Made by a program: the position numbers and the translations under genes. Below are positions 1-12,196 of a stretch of DNA of 64,000 nt, one piece after another (position 1 is the first letter of the stretch; each line of letters opens with the position of its first letter). The stretch lies in the NCBI RefSeq assembly GCF_025602895.1, contig NW_026516230.1, positions 124,001-188,000 of the forward strand, written 5' to 3'. A model generated the notes under the pieces. The model saw nothing but the letters and a program-made list of their open reading frames with translations, ran no database searches and was not told the origin of the DNA. This DNA is from Polychytrium aggregatum (taxonomy: Eukaryota; Chytridiomycota; Chytridiomycetes; Polychytriales).

Positions 1-539
1 AGCCTTGCAATATGTCCATTCACTTTGGGATCAGAATTCGGACACTTGCTCCAAACACACCAAGATGGACGCGGGGGAACTACATGTCATATCTCAATCA
101 CATCGGATGAGCACGGCACATCATCGGATGAACTCTGTTGTGAAGGTAAGGCATTCGGCAGCGCGCGATAGCGAAGCCTCATATGAGCTAATGCATTCTG
201 AATCTACAGGTTTGGACCAATATGCCCGATGCATCAGCAAGCAATCACCCATATTCTTCTGTCCGCTTCTATCAAGTCCAATATTTCATCAGCCACTCCT
301 TTGATGGAGAAACAACAAACTGGGCATACTGTGTGATTCCAAAGATCAACATCAGATATGGAGATGACAGTTCAGGATACCGCCCATGCAACGAGTGCGC
401 TACCTTCCACCTCGACAGCATGGAGTCAACGAATCATATCTTTGTTCCAGCCGATGCCATCGTTTCTACTGTCGGATACTTCGAGATGGAAGGCGGTGGG
501 TACAGCTTTGCTGCAATTGGAGAGGCAAAGTCAGGCTGA
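1..539 (+). CDS. CACTA transposase, C-terminal fragment (copy 1)
   Basis: C-terminal end of a tnp2-family transposase, truncated by the window edge. Exon sequence runs to 145, where a GTAAGG donor starts a 64-bp intron ending in TACAG at 209. The last exon is 210-539 and starts with VWTNMPDAS. The same gene is complete in copies 2 and 3. This C-terminal part contains a paired-cysteine stretch (PCNECATF) and follows the catalytic core; its role is unknown. No disabling change is visible in the part present. Confidence 0.8.
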
Positions 540-1605
540 TACTTATATCAACCATTCCAGGTGGCTTTTATATTATCGAGCAAGATCCTCCGATTTGACA
601 AGTCGATGCAAATGTCGCAGGTAGTTGGGCCAAAAAGTGCTTGAGGCCGCTTGATGACGAAGGGAGTTTGTCCGAACTTGACCCATAGTGACCATATCAG
701 TGTAATGACAGGTCAAGTCGGAAGGTTTGGAATATAAATATCCCCCCGACCACCGCTTCCTGCCCGCTTCCGTCGTCAGGCTCAAGTCAATACTCCCCTC
801 AGGCCCTCTCTATCCTAACTTCCTCGGCGGGCCCATGAGCCGATCGATGACATAGGTGCCGTTAAACGCATGCATATTGAGGATGAGCCGCATCATGAAT
901 ATGTCTCTAATGTTTTTAACTCTAACGCTTCCTCTTTCACTATCTTGAATATGTCTCGAATGTAGGAAGCCATCCAAATCCAAGTAAGTCCCTTCATGAC
1001 GATTGAGTATCATCTGAGAGAGCTCGAAGGCGACGCTTCAACTAACCGCATCGCTCATTCCCTCCAGATATCCTCGCCCCCATGGGACATTATCTTGATT
1101 ATTATCATTTCGGGTTTGTTATCACTTGCGTTTTTACTGAACACGGCATATCATACCGCATTCTGTTTGCGACTCTGAGGTTAAACTGGCTGGTGGAGCA
1201 GTGACCACCGCGGGTTTGACCTAATCCTGGACTAGTTAGAACGGCCGAGGATTGCCCCAGGAGTTCACGGTGCCGCCCAACGGCGGTCGGAACTGGGGTG
1301 TCCGAAAGGCAGTTCTCAGAACGGGTCATGGTGAGGGAGAATGAGGATATGAGAGGTTCGGGGCCGGGAGAAACCGGGGCGGAGGGGTCCCGGAACGGAG
1401 CGGGACGGAGCGGGACGGCAAGCGAATGCCAAATCGGGCCAGAGCACGTGTGGGAAGCAACGCTGTTGATTGGCTAGCGAGCAGTCCCAAAATGGCATCG
1501 TTCGGACGAGGCTGCACCAGACTGTCGGCACACACGTGACTCATTCTGTGTCTTAATGTGCCTGCTGACCAGGTCCCGAGCCGAACACAGCCACTGTAGA
1601 GGGGT

Positions 1606-1628
1606 CACGTCCTATTTTTTTCATCGTG
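1606..1628 (-). repeat. Right terminal inverted repeat, transposon copy 1
   Basis: Read inward from the end it is CACGATGAAAAAAATAGG followed by ACGTG. It matches the left repeat of the complete copies except that base 4 is G instead of T, there is one A fewer in the A-run, and a few inner bases differ. Confidence 0.85.
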
Positions 1629-1664
1629 CATCCGGCGCTGGTGGGGTCACGTAGCAGATGCAGG
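1629..1664. other. 36-bp host spacer between two head-to-head transposons
   Basis: Only non-transposon DNA between copies 1 and 2. It starts with CAT (expected target duplication of copy 1) and ends with AGG (target duplication of copy 2, repeated at 7346-7348). It contains GGGGTCACGT, a 10-mer also present just inside the right ends of the transposon, so the target may have resembled the transposon end or may hold a remnant of an older insertion. Confidence 0.8.
1662..1664. repeat. Target-site duplication AGG, left of copy 2
   Basis: AGG flanks copy 2 on both sides (here and 7346-7348). A 3-bp duplication is standard for CACTA elements. Confidence 0.85.
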
Positions 1665-1687
1665 CACGATGAAAAAAATAGGACGTG
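1665..1687 (+). repeat. Right terminal inverted repeat, transposon copy 2
   Basis: Begins CACGATGAAAAAAATAGG and continues ACGTG. Faces the equivalent end of copy 1 across 36 bp, so 1-1628 and 1665-3292 form a 1.6-kb inverted repeat. Confidence 0.9.
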
Positions 1688-2753
1688 ACCCCTCTACAGT
1701 GGCTGTGTTCGGCTCGGGACCTGGTCAGCAGGCACATTAAGACACAGAATGAGTCACGTGTGTGCCGACAGTCTGGTGCAGCCTCGTCCGAACGATGCCA
1801 TTTTGGGACTGCTCGCTAGCCAATCAACAGCGTTGCTTCCCACACGTGCTCTGGCCCGATTTGGCATTCGCTTGCCGTCCCGCTCCGTCCCGCTCCGTTC
1901 CGGGACCCCTCCGCCCCGGTTTCTCCCGGCCCCGAACCTCTCATATCCTCATTCTCCCTCACCATGACCCGTTCTGAGAACTGCCTTTCGGACACCCCAG
2001 TTCCGACCGCCGTTGGGCGGCACCGTGAACTCCTGGGGCAATCCTCGGCCGTTCTAACTAGTCCAGGATTAGGTCAAACCCGCGGTGGTCACTGCTCCAC
2101 CAGCCAGTTTAACCTCAGAGTCGCAAACAGAATGCGGTATGATATGCCGTGTTCAGTAAAAACGCAAGTGATAACAAACCCGAAATGATAATAATCAAGA
2201 TAATGTCCCATGGGGGCGAGGATATCTGGAGGGAATGAGCGATGCGGTTAGTTGAAGCGTCGCCTTCGAGCTCTCTCAGATGATACTCAATCGTCATGAA
2301 GGGACTTACTTGGATTTGGATGGCTTCCTACATTCGAGACATATTCAAGATAGTGAAAGAGGAAGCGTTAGAGTTAAAAACATTAGAGACATATTCATGA
2401 TGCGGCTCATCCTCAATATGCATGCGTTTAACGGCACCTATGTCATCGATCGGCTCATGGGCCCGCCGAGGAAGTTAGGATAGAGAGGGCCTGAGGGGAG
2501 TATTGACTTGAGCCTGACGACGGAAGCGGGCAGGAAGCGGTGGTCGGGGGGATATTTATATTCCAAACCTTCCGACTTGACCTGTCATTACACTGATATG
2601 GTCACTATGGGTCAAGTTCGGACAAACTCCCTTCGTCATCAAGCGGCCTCAAGCACTTTTTGGCCCAACTACCTGCGACATTTGCATCGACTTGTCAAAT
2701 CGGAGGATCTTGCTCGATAATATAAAAGCCACCTGGAATGGTTGATATAAGTA

Positions 2754-5700
2754 TCAGCCTGACTTTGCCTCTCCAATTGCAGCAAAGCTGTACCCACCGC
2801 CTTCCATCTCGAAGTATCCGACAGTAGAAACGATGGCATCGGCTGGAACAAAGATATGATTCGTTGACTCCATGCTGTCGAGGTGGAAGGTAGCGCACTC
2901 GTTGCATGGGCGGTATCCTGAACTGTCATCTCCATATCTGATGTTGATCTTTGGAATCACACAGTATGCCCAGTTTGTTGTTTCTCCATCAAAGGAGTGG
3001 CTGATGAAATATTGGACTTGATAGAAGCGGACAGAAGAATATGGGTGATTGCTTGCTGATGCATCGGGCATATTGGTCCAAACCTGTAGATTCAGAATGC
3101 ATTAGCTCATATGAGGCTTCGCTATCGCGCGCTGCCGAATGCCTTACCTTCACAACAGAGTTCATCCGATGATGTGCCGTGCTCATCCGATGTGATTGAG
3201 ATATGACATGTAGTTCCCCCGCGTCCATCTTGGTGTGTTTGGAGCAAGTGTCCGAATTCTGATCCCAAAGTGAATGGACATATTGCAAGGCTTCACGATA
3301 GCCGTATGAGGAATTGGCAGAAATCGTCCTGGCATAAGCGCTCTTTAGCTTCGCGACTTGTTCAGAAGGTAGTTTCAGCTTTTGTTGCTGGCCAGACAAG
3401 GTTCCGCGGCTATCTTGATTCGAGGCCCGCCCATTGTTTGCAAAGGAGGATGGCCATATCCCAGGGTCTTCGCCCAACCTGGATGTTCCTCTCAAGGTCA
3501 AGTTCGGAGCAATGCTTGGACCGCTCAGAGAGCTTTGGAGGACGAGCCGATTGGCCATATTGTCCACTGGATGGACCTTCGATCGCCCGATGAGCTTCAG
3601 GCGACCACAGGTTCTTTCCATTTCAAACTGCCATTGATATACCAAGGGTCCAAACAATCGGATGCACCTAGGCAAGTGTTGGAGCTGATGCACGTAGGTT
3701 TTCATCAAACGAAGTCCAGACAGGTCTGGAGCTCTGTCTGGAGGAGGTTCGAGTGACTCTGGGAGATTTGCGATTGACCTGGTGAATACATTTCGAGTAT
3801 ACGTGGTTAGATATTGAGAATTAGTGAGCTGCCCAACATCCTCAAGTGAAGGGACTGCTGTCTCGTGCTACTTGCTCTGTGTAGTACTCCTGGAACCTCT
3901 GAAGATTTCTCTCGATCTGATTGCATTGAGCAACATTCAACTGGGGAAGCAGCATCAATCGAAGGGCATAGACAAAGCGCCTCCATCCCAATCTAGGCAC
4001 AATAGCATCACTGTTAGGATCAATTCGAATCAAGTATCTCATCGACCGTAGGACGGGCCCCGGTTCGAGCAGGGTACAATATCAAGAGCTTACAAGTGTT
4101 CTAGTGGAAAGCCCGCCGCATTGAGCAGAGGTAGGGAGTACATGATAATCCAATTCTTCCATTCTTCGGTTTTGAAGCTTTTGTATGAGACAGGGTCCCG
4201 ACAAGAGGCACCAAAGCCTGTTGGAATCTGAATCCTGCCTTCGCTGATCCATCTTCCGATCTTTTTCAGGCACTTGGACGTGATCTTTTGGTCCAAACTT
4301 GAGGATGAGGGAGCCTTCCGCGTTCCATTCCAAATCTCCATCATGAGTGGACCGATGTTCGAGATCACATGCATCAGATCGAGAGGAAGACAGAAGCTGA
4401 GCTCGATGGACTCAAGTTGAGTTACACCTGGTCGCCCCACGATCCCTGATCAACATAGTTAATGTTAACATCGGAGTCGAAAACAACGCCCTGACTCGTC
4501 TCGTTAACGTACCGTTTCGGGGCATGCCGTCTTGATCGATGGCCTCCCATATTCTGTTCAGACTCTCTTCGGTGCGGTATGGACTGGGAGTGTCACGTTC
4601 ATAGAAGCACATGGCACCCCCGGCCCTCGTGGCCGTTATTTCGCAGAGACGACAGCCCTTCGTGGCGGTGTGCCCAGAAAATTTACCGAATTTGTTGGAT
4701 CCGGGCATGTCACTCTGGCAGTACAGCAAGTGACCTCGGAGAGTGAAAGAATGTTCCACGCCATTTTTGTCGACCCTTATCGCCTCAACACCTGGGAGCG
4801 AGAGACATTGCTCCGTCAGCAGCGTGCTCTCGCGAGGATTATGTGGAGTGACCAAGTGATCCACACCAGAGGGGCTTACGCACCGGTCTCAAGTCTCTTC
4901 ATATCTTCGAAAAACGGCTTCAAAAATGTATCAAAGTCACGAGGCGATCGTGGACCAGGCGTAAGCAAGACCGTAATGAGATTTTCCTTTTTGTAGCGCA
5001 GAGCAGGTGGAAGATTGAAGTTGATCAAGATGAAGCCCCACGATTGATGGCTTTGCCTACACCAGATACAAAGGTCAGCTGTGGTTATAATCTGATTTTG
5101 AAACAGAGAGCGGGCGTACCTCTGATTGATATTGAAGCCATCAAAATGCAGCCCGAGAGCAACGTCGGTGGGCTGCTGGAACATTGAGCGACTACAAAGG
5201 TGCTGGTAATATTCGGCATCGAAAATGTCGCTCATGACGCCTGAAGATTCAGATTTGGTGAGTTCAGAGCACCATATAGCAATATAGTATTGGGAAATAA
5301 TACGGGTGGAAAGTACCTGGTTCGCTCGCTCTGTTTGCTCTGTACATCATCAACTCTGCCATAGTTGGATTTCGGTAGAGTGTCTGAAGTATCTGAACAA
5401 AATCGAAATACTTGTAGGTCTGAATCGGCCTCAGTTGTGGTTGAATGCCGCCATTCAGAAGTTTTTCGTTCACCGTCGCATAAGCATCCTCTCCACAAAA
5501 CGTGCATATTCGACTCTGGTTATCATTGATGTCGAATCCCATGCAGCTGTTTGGGCAGCAGGGAAGCCTCTGAAGATACTCGTTCCACTCGCAACAAATG
5601 ATCTTTTGGATCTTGTACAGACTGGGTGCAGCTGGTAATGACAATCCTTGGAATTTGTTGCAATGATTAAGGACAGATTTGATGGCTTTGTCGGTAACAT

Positions 5701-6866
5701 TGCACTCGGTCAACACCTTGACCAGCTGCGAATAGAAGGGCGGGATATCTGGGGGAAAGCCGCGGGTGAATACATCAATTCGGATGCTACATCGGATTGC
5801 TATCTGTCCTTTGAATTTGACTCACCATCTGATATGCGGGGCTCTTCGTCACCAGTTTCTTCATCATCTTCATTCATTTCAAGCAGTCGAAAGTGGCCGA
5901 GGAAGCTATCCGGATACTGTCCTGGAAGGTGAACCGTGGCATTTATATGAGTCAACCGGACTCTGAAGCAAGACCAGGAAGATTCGACGATACGATCAGG
6001 CTGGGTGACGTTGATATCTCACCCGAAATGTCATCGAATTCTCTCGGTGAGCTTGAAGTGGTGTCTTCTGAGTCTATCGAAGAGTCTTCAGAGTCTTCGT
6101 AGTACATGGACGCTTCTTCAGAGTCCCGCGATGCCCACATGCTTGGCGACCACGAAGGGCAGCGTTCAAATTGAGCTGGAGCAGGGCCTTCGTTGTCTTG
6201 GGTGCATTGCTGAATAGATGCTCCTGTTTGGATATCCATGCTCTCGTGCTCAAATGCGCGGGGTGAGCCTTTGGGCCAGGCCAAGGATGAAGAAACAAAG
6301 TCGGACAAATCGAGAGTGTATTGGTCATTTCGTAGTGAGCTCTGGCAGCGTCCAAGCACAGATCACTGATTATTGCTCAAGACTGAAACCGTGACGCACA
6401 CAAAAATTTAGCGAGAATGTGATATCAGGTGCTCAGTCTTACCCAATGAAGGTCGCTGCGATGTTATCCCATGTGGTCGCAGTTCATCTACCACCAACAC
6501 TGGGGGATGAAATGTCGGCGAAGTTCGCAAATTGGGGTTATTTTCGCATATGCTTGTAATAGGACGGTGAGGGAACGAAGAAAGATGGCCAGCTGTGTTT
6601 TCTTGAGGATCTTTGAGCGAGTACATGTGAACAGGGGGGACTCCAGGTGGAAAGCCATAGCGATAGAAGTGGTCGTAGTAGGTCGTTCTGGAGACAATCC
6701 TGAAGCCTTGCGAATCGGTGCTACACTTGCGACAACGACAGATGGATCTGTTCTTGGGAAGCCCATCGTGAGCCCTATTTATCGAGGATGGTACCCTGGT
6801 CGATGATATTGGATATGGAGTATGCCTTGGGTGATCGTGCCCAGATGGTTGAGCGGCTGAACTCAT
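2754..6866 (-). CDS. CACTA transposase (tnp2 family), copy 2, spliced
   Basis: Mirror copy of the copy 3 transposase gene (12197-16309), with the same exon structure of about a dozen exons. Landmarks on the minus strand are: an N-terminal zinc-finger-like block (CRCRKCSTDSQGF with downstream His) near 6740-6690; the first catalytic Asp in DVALGLHFDGF near 5160; LPPALRYKKEN near 5000; the second Asp in PLDLMHVISN near 4385; and the putative third acidic residue in QFEMERTCG near 3630. The last exon ends at 2754. The protein would bind and cut the terminal repeats. No frame-breaking difference from copy 3 was seen. The exact start codon is uncertain because the frame is open upstream to about 7070. 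Confidence 0.85.
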
Positions 6867-7321
6867 GATTAGAGTCGGATGAGAAGGTCGAGGGGAGAAA
6901 GGATCAAGAGGAGATTGACGAAGCAACTGGGGGCGGAAATGCCCGGTTTTTGTCCAAGTCCGAAGGCTCTGATGACCCATGAACACAGATGAGTCAGGAA
7001 AGCAGCCGGGGGTCATGGACAGTGAACGAGTCGCGGAAGACAGTGAAAAGCCGGGATGACTCGGATGCCATGTCACGTGAACGGAAGCAGCCCATTGGCC
7101 GAGGGCTCCACGGGATGTGGCAGTGCGGGTTCGGGGACACCCAGGGAGCCAGCAACCTGGACGAACAAGGAGAAATGCGGGTGACCCGAGCCCGTCGCGG
7201 TCGCTTCAGTGGCCAGACGCGACCCCCAAGGCAAAACAAAACGCGAGAAGACGTGTTTTTCCTTGTTATGCTGAGTCCGGTGGGGGATTTGCGAGGGAAG
7301 TATTGGCCAACGCGTAATTTA

Positions 7322-7345
7322 CACGTCAGCTTTTTTTTCATAGTG
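7322..7345 (-). repeat. Left terminal inverted repeat, transposon copy 2
   Basis: Complement of CACTATGAAAAAAAAGCTG followed by ACGTG. The CACTA signature defines the family. Confidence 0.9.
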
Positions 7346-7348
7346 AGG
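7346..7348. repeat. Target-site duplication AGG, right of copy 2
   Basis: Matches AGG at 1662-1664 on the other side of the element. Confidence 0.85.
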
Positions 7349-9165
7349 CCCCCCAGCACAGCGCCGGGTGATGGAGCAGTGGCCGCACTTGGCAGCTGAT
7401 GACGGCTCGTAAGCAAGTGCCAGACGGATCGGGAGGACGGAGCCGTCGCATGCCACGCAGCGCTCTGCGGCCATCTTGCCATGAACCGGCCGGGCAGCAT
7501 CGGCAAAGGCCAACAAACAGCAACGCAAAGACACATGCCCGTCTGCCCTCGCGGAATCCCGGGACCGCGGTTGCGTCGACGGGCGGTCCCGGAACAGCAG
7601 CGATTCGCCGCAAGAGGCCGGCCTTGTCTTGGTTGCGCAGATGGCAGCATGTGCGGACGCTGGCGAGTGCGGGTCGATGCAGCTAAGTGGAGCTGAGCGC
7701 TTGCGCTGAACGCATCAATCGGGCGTATCCATCGAGTGGCTCCAACAAGTGCGTCTGTTGATCGCCTCTGTCAAGCGATTCTGTTAAGCACTTCAGTCGA
7801 GTGCATCTCTATGAAGCACGCTGCTCCAACACTGCTCCTGCACACTGCTCCAGCACACTGCTCCTGCGTCGCCCCCTGCCGCCTCGCCGGCCTCCGGCCC
7901 AGGCCACCGCCACAGACCGGGCGGCATCAAGGGGAATCACGTGCACCGGGCGGCTCCGTTCCGCATGTCGCACAGCGGCGGACGCGGCGGAGGCGAACGG
8001 GAATTCATGTGTTGCTGTGGGGCCCGCTGTGCTGCGGGGGCGCCGGCGAGAGCAGCCCGACAGCAGCCGAGAGCGGCCGAGAGAGACCACCCGAGAGACC
8101 ACCCGAGAGACCTCCCGAGACCGGCCGGGGTCGCTTCCTCCCCTCCCTCCCTCGACACTGGCCCTCGTTAAATACGCCGCGGCGTCTCCACCGTCTCCAT
8201 CGCATCTATTCTCCAGGCCGATCGCCTTTTCCTCTTGGACTCTGCAAACGCAGTCTCTGCCCTGATCTTCTCGCTTCCAGACCTGTTCTGCGACTACTCC
8301 AGGTATGCCGCCGTGTTCGCCGTGATCCTGTCGCCTCTGCAGCCTGGTGTCCCCAGCCATGCTGTTACTGTGCCCTCCCTCGGCGTGAGTCTGCCACAAA
8401 CAACCGCTGTTTTCCGCTCTTCGCTCTCCGTTTTTTCATGGCGGTCGTCGTCCTTCAGCAGGGCGTTATTTCCGACTGCCTTGCGCGTTTGGAGCTTTTT
8501 TGATACGCGTGGTTGTCACTTTCGACTGCCTCCTTCGCGATCGTGAACTTGGCCCCTTGCCATTCTTCTTTGCATTTTCGCTTCGTTGCGGCCGCTGGCT
8601 TGGCCATTTGGCTTGGCCGTTGCCCGGCAATCTTGGGGGAAAGCTGGCTCGCCGTTGGGCGAGGGCGGTGCGGCAGACGTTGATCCCCCGCTTTATCGGC
8701 CTGGATCGCTCGCGTTAGCGATCTTTGCTCGATGTGGGTCATTAGCCCGTCACAATCCGTCGCGACCGATCGCTGTCGGCCGCTTGTGTCGCTGCGATCG
8801 TGTTGGGGTCAGGTTGGGTCAGGCCGCGACAACCGAGCGATCGCGGTGGCGGCAGCGTCACCATGACGGCCCCGCCTCGCCTCTCGCCCGCGGCTTGGCT
8901 GCCCACTCCGGCCTCTCCGCTCCCGGCTCCTCGTTCCCGCCCTCGCTGCTCGCCGCCTCCCGCCACCTGGGTTCTCGTCATGGCAGTCCTTCCCCACCCC
9001 GGTCGATCTCGTTCGCGTCGATCCCCACACATTATGACTCACCCGCCGTCAGAGCCCCGCGACCCCGATAAATAGCCGCAGCCGTCTCCGCCCATGACCT
9101 GCTGTTCTTCTCTCCAGAGCAAATGTGTCTCTAGACATCTCCCTCTAACCTGGTCTCCTCCTCCC
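7349..9165 (+). promoter_or_regulatory. Long GC-rich upstream region of the PEPCK gene
   Basis: 1.8 kb without a recognisable gene. It contains an impure GAGA/CCGAGAGA repeat (about 8080-8125), a TTAAATA element near 8167, and a GATAAATA box at 9067-9074. That box is about 100 bp before the PEPCK start and is the likely core promoter, followed by a pyrimidine-rich leader. Copy 2 of the transposon now bounds the region on its left, so any regulatory DNA further upstream has been displaced. Open frames here (for example 7736-8503) have no recognisable domains and I treat them as chance. Confidence 0.5.
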
Positions 9166-9939
9166 ATGACCTCAGCCATGCACGGTAAATCCGCCAACCC
9201 CGAAATCCACGACGAAATCCACGAGGCCCTGGCCAAGCTCGCCCATGTGGACTACACCAAGCCCATCATCCGCAACGCCTCGGTTGCCGTCCTCTACGAA
9301 GAGGCTCTCCAGTACGAGGCCGGTACTGCCCTGACCTCGTCCGGTGCCCTCTTCACCGACTCGGGTGCCAAGAAGGGTCGTTCTCCCAAGGACAAGCGTA
9401 TTGCCGACGAGCCCTCCACCGTCGAAGACATCTGGGTAAGCCATTGCGCTTGTCTCCGTTTGGTCTGTCCGATCGGCTCTCCCGACCGTGTTGCCGCGCC
9501 GTTTCCTTGTTTGGCCTGCAAACCCCCACGTTGTCCTTGTCATGCCCTGTCATAGCACATGCATGTTACCGAACCCGTCGCAACCCTCTCCCTCCACTTC
9601 CTCCACTGTCGGCTCCTCCGCTTCAGTCGACGCCATGCTGACCACGCTTTCCCTTCCTCTGCCGTCTCGTAGTGGGGCCCCGTCAACATCAAGATCCCCG
9701 CCAAGTCCTTCATGGTCAACCGTGAGCGCGCCATTGACTACCTGAACCTGCGCCAGCGCCTGTACGTCCTCGACGGCTTTGCCGGCTGGGACCCCAAGTA
9801 CCGCATCAAGGTCCGCATCGTCTGTGCCCGTGCCTACCACGCCCTCTTCATGCGCAACATGCTCATCCGCCCCACCGCCGAGGAGCTGGCCAACTTTGGC
9901 GAGCCCGACTTCACCATCTTCAACGCCGGCGAGTTCCCC

Positions 9940-9975
<36 letters not shown>

Positions 9976-11168
9976 TCCATCTCGATCAGCTTCGAGCGCC
10001 GTGAGATGGTCATCCTCGGTACCCAGTACGCCGGCGAGATGAAGAAGGGTGTCTTCACCGTCATGCACTACCTCATGCCCAAGGCCGGTGTCCTGTCCCT
10101 GCACTCCTCCGCGAACGAGGGCAAGGACGGTGATGTCTCCCTCTTCTTTGGTCTGTCCGGCACCGGCAAGACCACCCTCTCGGCCGATCCCCACCGCTTC
10201 CTGATTGGCGATGACGAGCACTGCTGGTCCAACGATGGCATCTTCAACATCGAGGGTGGCTGTTACGCCAAGTGCATTGACCTCTCTGCCGAGAAGGAGC
10301 CCGAGATCTACAACGCCATCCGCTTCGGCTCTGTCGTCGAGAACGTTGTCTACGACCCCGTTTCCCGCGACGTTGACTACGGCAACGCCTCCTTGACCGA
10401 AAACACCCGCTGCGCCTACCCCATCGGTGAGTGACTCGAAGGATTCATCGACTCTGTTCTGTAGAACGGGCGCACCGCCCTCTCCCCTTCCATCTGTTCC
10501 TGTCAACCACAAGTGGCCTAACCTTGCTTGCCTTCCACTCCTTCACCACAGAGTTCATCCCCAACGCCAAGATTCCTTGTGTCGGTGCCCACCCCAAGAA
10601 CATCATCATGCTCACCTGCGATGCCTTTGGTGTCCTTCCTCCCGTCAGCAAGCTGTCAGCCGCCCAGGCCATGTACCACTTCATCTCCGGCTACACCGCC
10701 AAGATTGCCGGTACCGAGGAGGGTGTTACCGAGCCTCAGGCCACCTTCTCGAGCTGCTTCGGCTCGCCCTTCCTGGTCTGGCACCCCGTCAAGTACGCCT
10801 CCATGCTCGCCGAGAAGATGTCCGAGCACAAGGCCGATGCCTGGCTCATCAACACCGGATGGTCCGGCGGTGCCTACGGCACTGGCAAGCGTATCTCGCT
10901 CAAGTATTCGCGTGCCATCATCGATGCCATCCACGCCGGCGAGCTCGCCAACGCCGAGTACGAAGAATACCCCATCTTTGGCCTCCAGATCCCCAAGCAC
11001 GTCAACGGCGTCCCCTCGGAGATCCTCAACCCCTCCAAGGTTTGGCTCGGGGACCAGGCCTCCTTCAACGCCACCCTCACCAAGCTCGCCAACCTCTTCT
11101 CCAACAACTTCAAGAACTTTGAAGACAAGGCCACCGACGAGATCAAGGGTGCCGGCCCCAAGATCTAA
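9166..11168 (+). CDS. PCK1: Phosphoenolpyruvate carboxykinase (ATP)
   Basis: Converts oxaloacetate plus ATP to phosphoenolpyruvate, CO2 and ADP, the committed cytosolic step of gluconeogenesis. Three exons are seen: 9166-9435, 9673-10426 and 10552-11168, giving about 546 residues, the usual size for the ATP-dependent family. The introns begin GTAAG and GTGAG, and splicing restores conserved blocks (W/WGPVN and PI/EFIPN). Motifs include the RERAIDYLN and [17 protein letters not shown] region, the kinase P-loop [13 protein letters not shown] in exon 2, and the GDDEHCW metal/nucleotide site after it. The start chosen gives MTSAMHGKS; an in-frame ATG at 9094 would add 24 residues but lies at the expected transcription start. 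Expression in fungi is normally glucose-repressed; no specific operator was identified. The gene sits between two inverted copies of the same transposon. Confidence 0.98.
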
Positions 11169-11714
11169 GCGTCCTGCAAAACGGCGCTGCGCAACCGCTT
11201 GCACTTCCTGATTGACCCATCCTCCCTTCCACCATCTTTGCTTGGCTCTCAATCTCCTCCTGTAGAATAATTTCCTTCCTTTGATCCCTTGCCTTGGCCG
11301 AGTCCTTTCCGGATCCTGGAGATGGCGTGCGACGCTTGTTCTGGGTTGTGGGCTTATAATGTGTCTGCAACCCCCATGAACTCTCGATGATTCATCTCGG
11401 TTGCAGTTTGATGGGTTTGGAGAAGAGCCAATAATCCTATCGCCCCGCTCCTCCATCCGGCCAAAAGTTCTTGATCATCATCCCTTTCTTGCCATGGCTC
11501 TCTTTGATTTGCCTCTCTTTTCTTGCATACGATATACACCCTTCTCTCCCCCTCCCTTCAATCGAATACATTCTCGAACGACATTTTTGATTCCAACCTC
11601 CCTGATCCGAACCAATCCTGTCCTCACGGGGAGGACGTTTGAGTGGTATTGCTACATGAAATACAAACAAATGGAATGTTCAGATGCTGTTCAACCCGTG
11701 ACGGATGCGGATGC
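11169..11714 (+). other. PEPCK 3' flank
   Basis: About 550 bp between the PEPCK stop and the next transposon. It should hold the 3' untranslated region. No clear AATAAA was found and no gene is visible. Confidence 0.5.
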
Positions 11715-11717
11715 GAG
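11715..11717. repeat. Target-site duplication GAG, left of copy 3
   Basis: GAG here and at 17399-17401. Confidence 0.85.
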
Positions 11718-11741
11718 CACTATGAAAAAAAAGCTGACGTG
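11718..11741 (+). repeat. Left terminal inverted repeat, transposon copy 3
   Basis: Starts CACTATGAAAAAAAAGCTG and continues ACGTG. Pairs imperfectly with 17376-17398. Confidence 0.9.
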
Positions 11742-12196
11742 TAAATTACGCGTTGGCCAATACTTCCCTCGCAAATCCCCCACCGGACTCAGCATAACAA
11801 GGAAAAACACGTCTTCTCGCGTTTTGTTTTGCCTTGGGGGTCGCGTCTGGCCACTGAAGCGACCGCGACGGGCTCGGGTCACCCGCATTTCTCCTTGTTC
11901 GTCCAGGTTGCTGGCTCCCTGGGTGTCCCCGAACCCGCACTGCCACATCCCGTGGAGCCCTCGGCCAATGGGCTGCTTCCGTTCACGTGACATGGCATCC
12001 GAGTCATCCCGGCTTTTCACTGTCTTCCGCGACTCGTTCACTGTCCATGACCCCCGGCTGCTTTCCTGACTCATCTGTGTTCATGGGTCATCAGAGCCTT
12101 CGGACTTGGACAAAAACCGGGCATTTCCGCCCCCAGTTGCTTCGTCAATCTCCTCTTGATCCTTTCTCCCCTCGACCTTCTCATCCGACTCTAATC

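Larger units (their letters stand above)
1..1628 (+). mobile_element. CACTA-type DNA transposon, copy 1 (5' part outside window)
   Basis: This is the right-hand 1628 bp of a CACTA/EnSpm transposon whose left part lies before the window. It reads the same as 15771-17398 of copy 3 wherever I compared them. It carries the last two transposase exons, the 1.1-kb non-coding 3' region and the right terminal inverted repeat, whose outer end at 1628 is the complement of CACGATGA. The base triplet just outside is CAT (1629-1631), so its target duplication should be CAT, unlike AGG for copy 2 and GAG for copy 3. It is therefore a separate insertion rather than a duplication of a neighbour. Confidence 0.9.
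1665..7345 (-). mobile_element. CACTA-type DNA transposon, copy 2, complete (5681 bp)
   Basis: Complete element with the transposase on the minus strand. The left end in its own orientation is at 7345 (complement of CACTATGA) and the right end is at 1665 (CACGATGA). The length equals that of copy 3, and a position x in copy 3 maps to 19063-x here. All reading frames I compared are the same in both copies, which implies very recent movement. It is flanked by AGG duplications. CACTA elements move by cut-and-paste with a DDE transposase; TIRs starting CACT and 3-bp duplications are diagnostic. Confidence 0.95.

Noticed and set aside
1-3292. Palindrome as an assembly artefact
   Set aside because: Copies 1, 2 and 3 have different flanking triplets, and the spacer is unique; genuine separate insertions are the simpler reading, though reads should confirm it.
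7736-8503. 255-codon frame upstream of PEPCK
   Set aside because: High-GC region with overlapping frames on both strands, no domain, no splice context; lies in the promoter region.
9550-10512. Long minus-strand frame opposite PEPCK
   Set aside because: Shadow of a GC-biased, conserved gene on the plus strand; no recognisable domain of its own.
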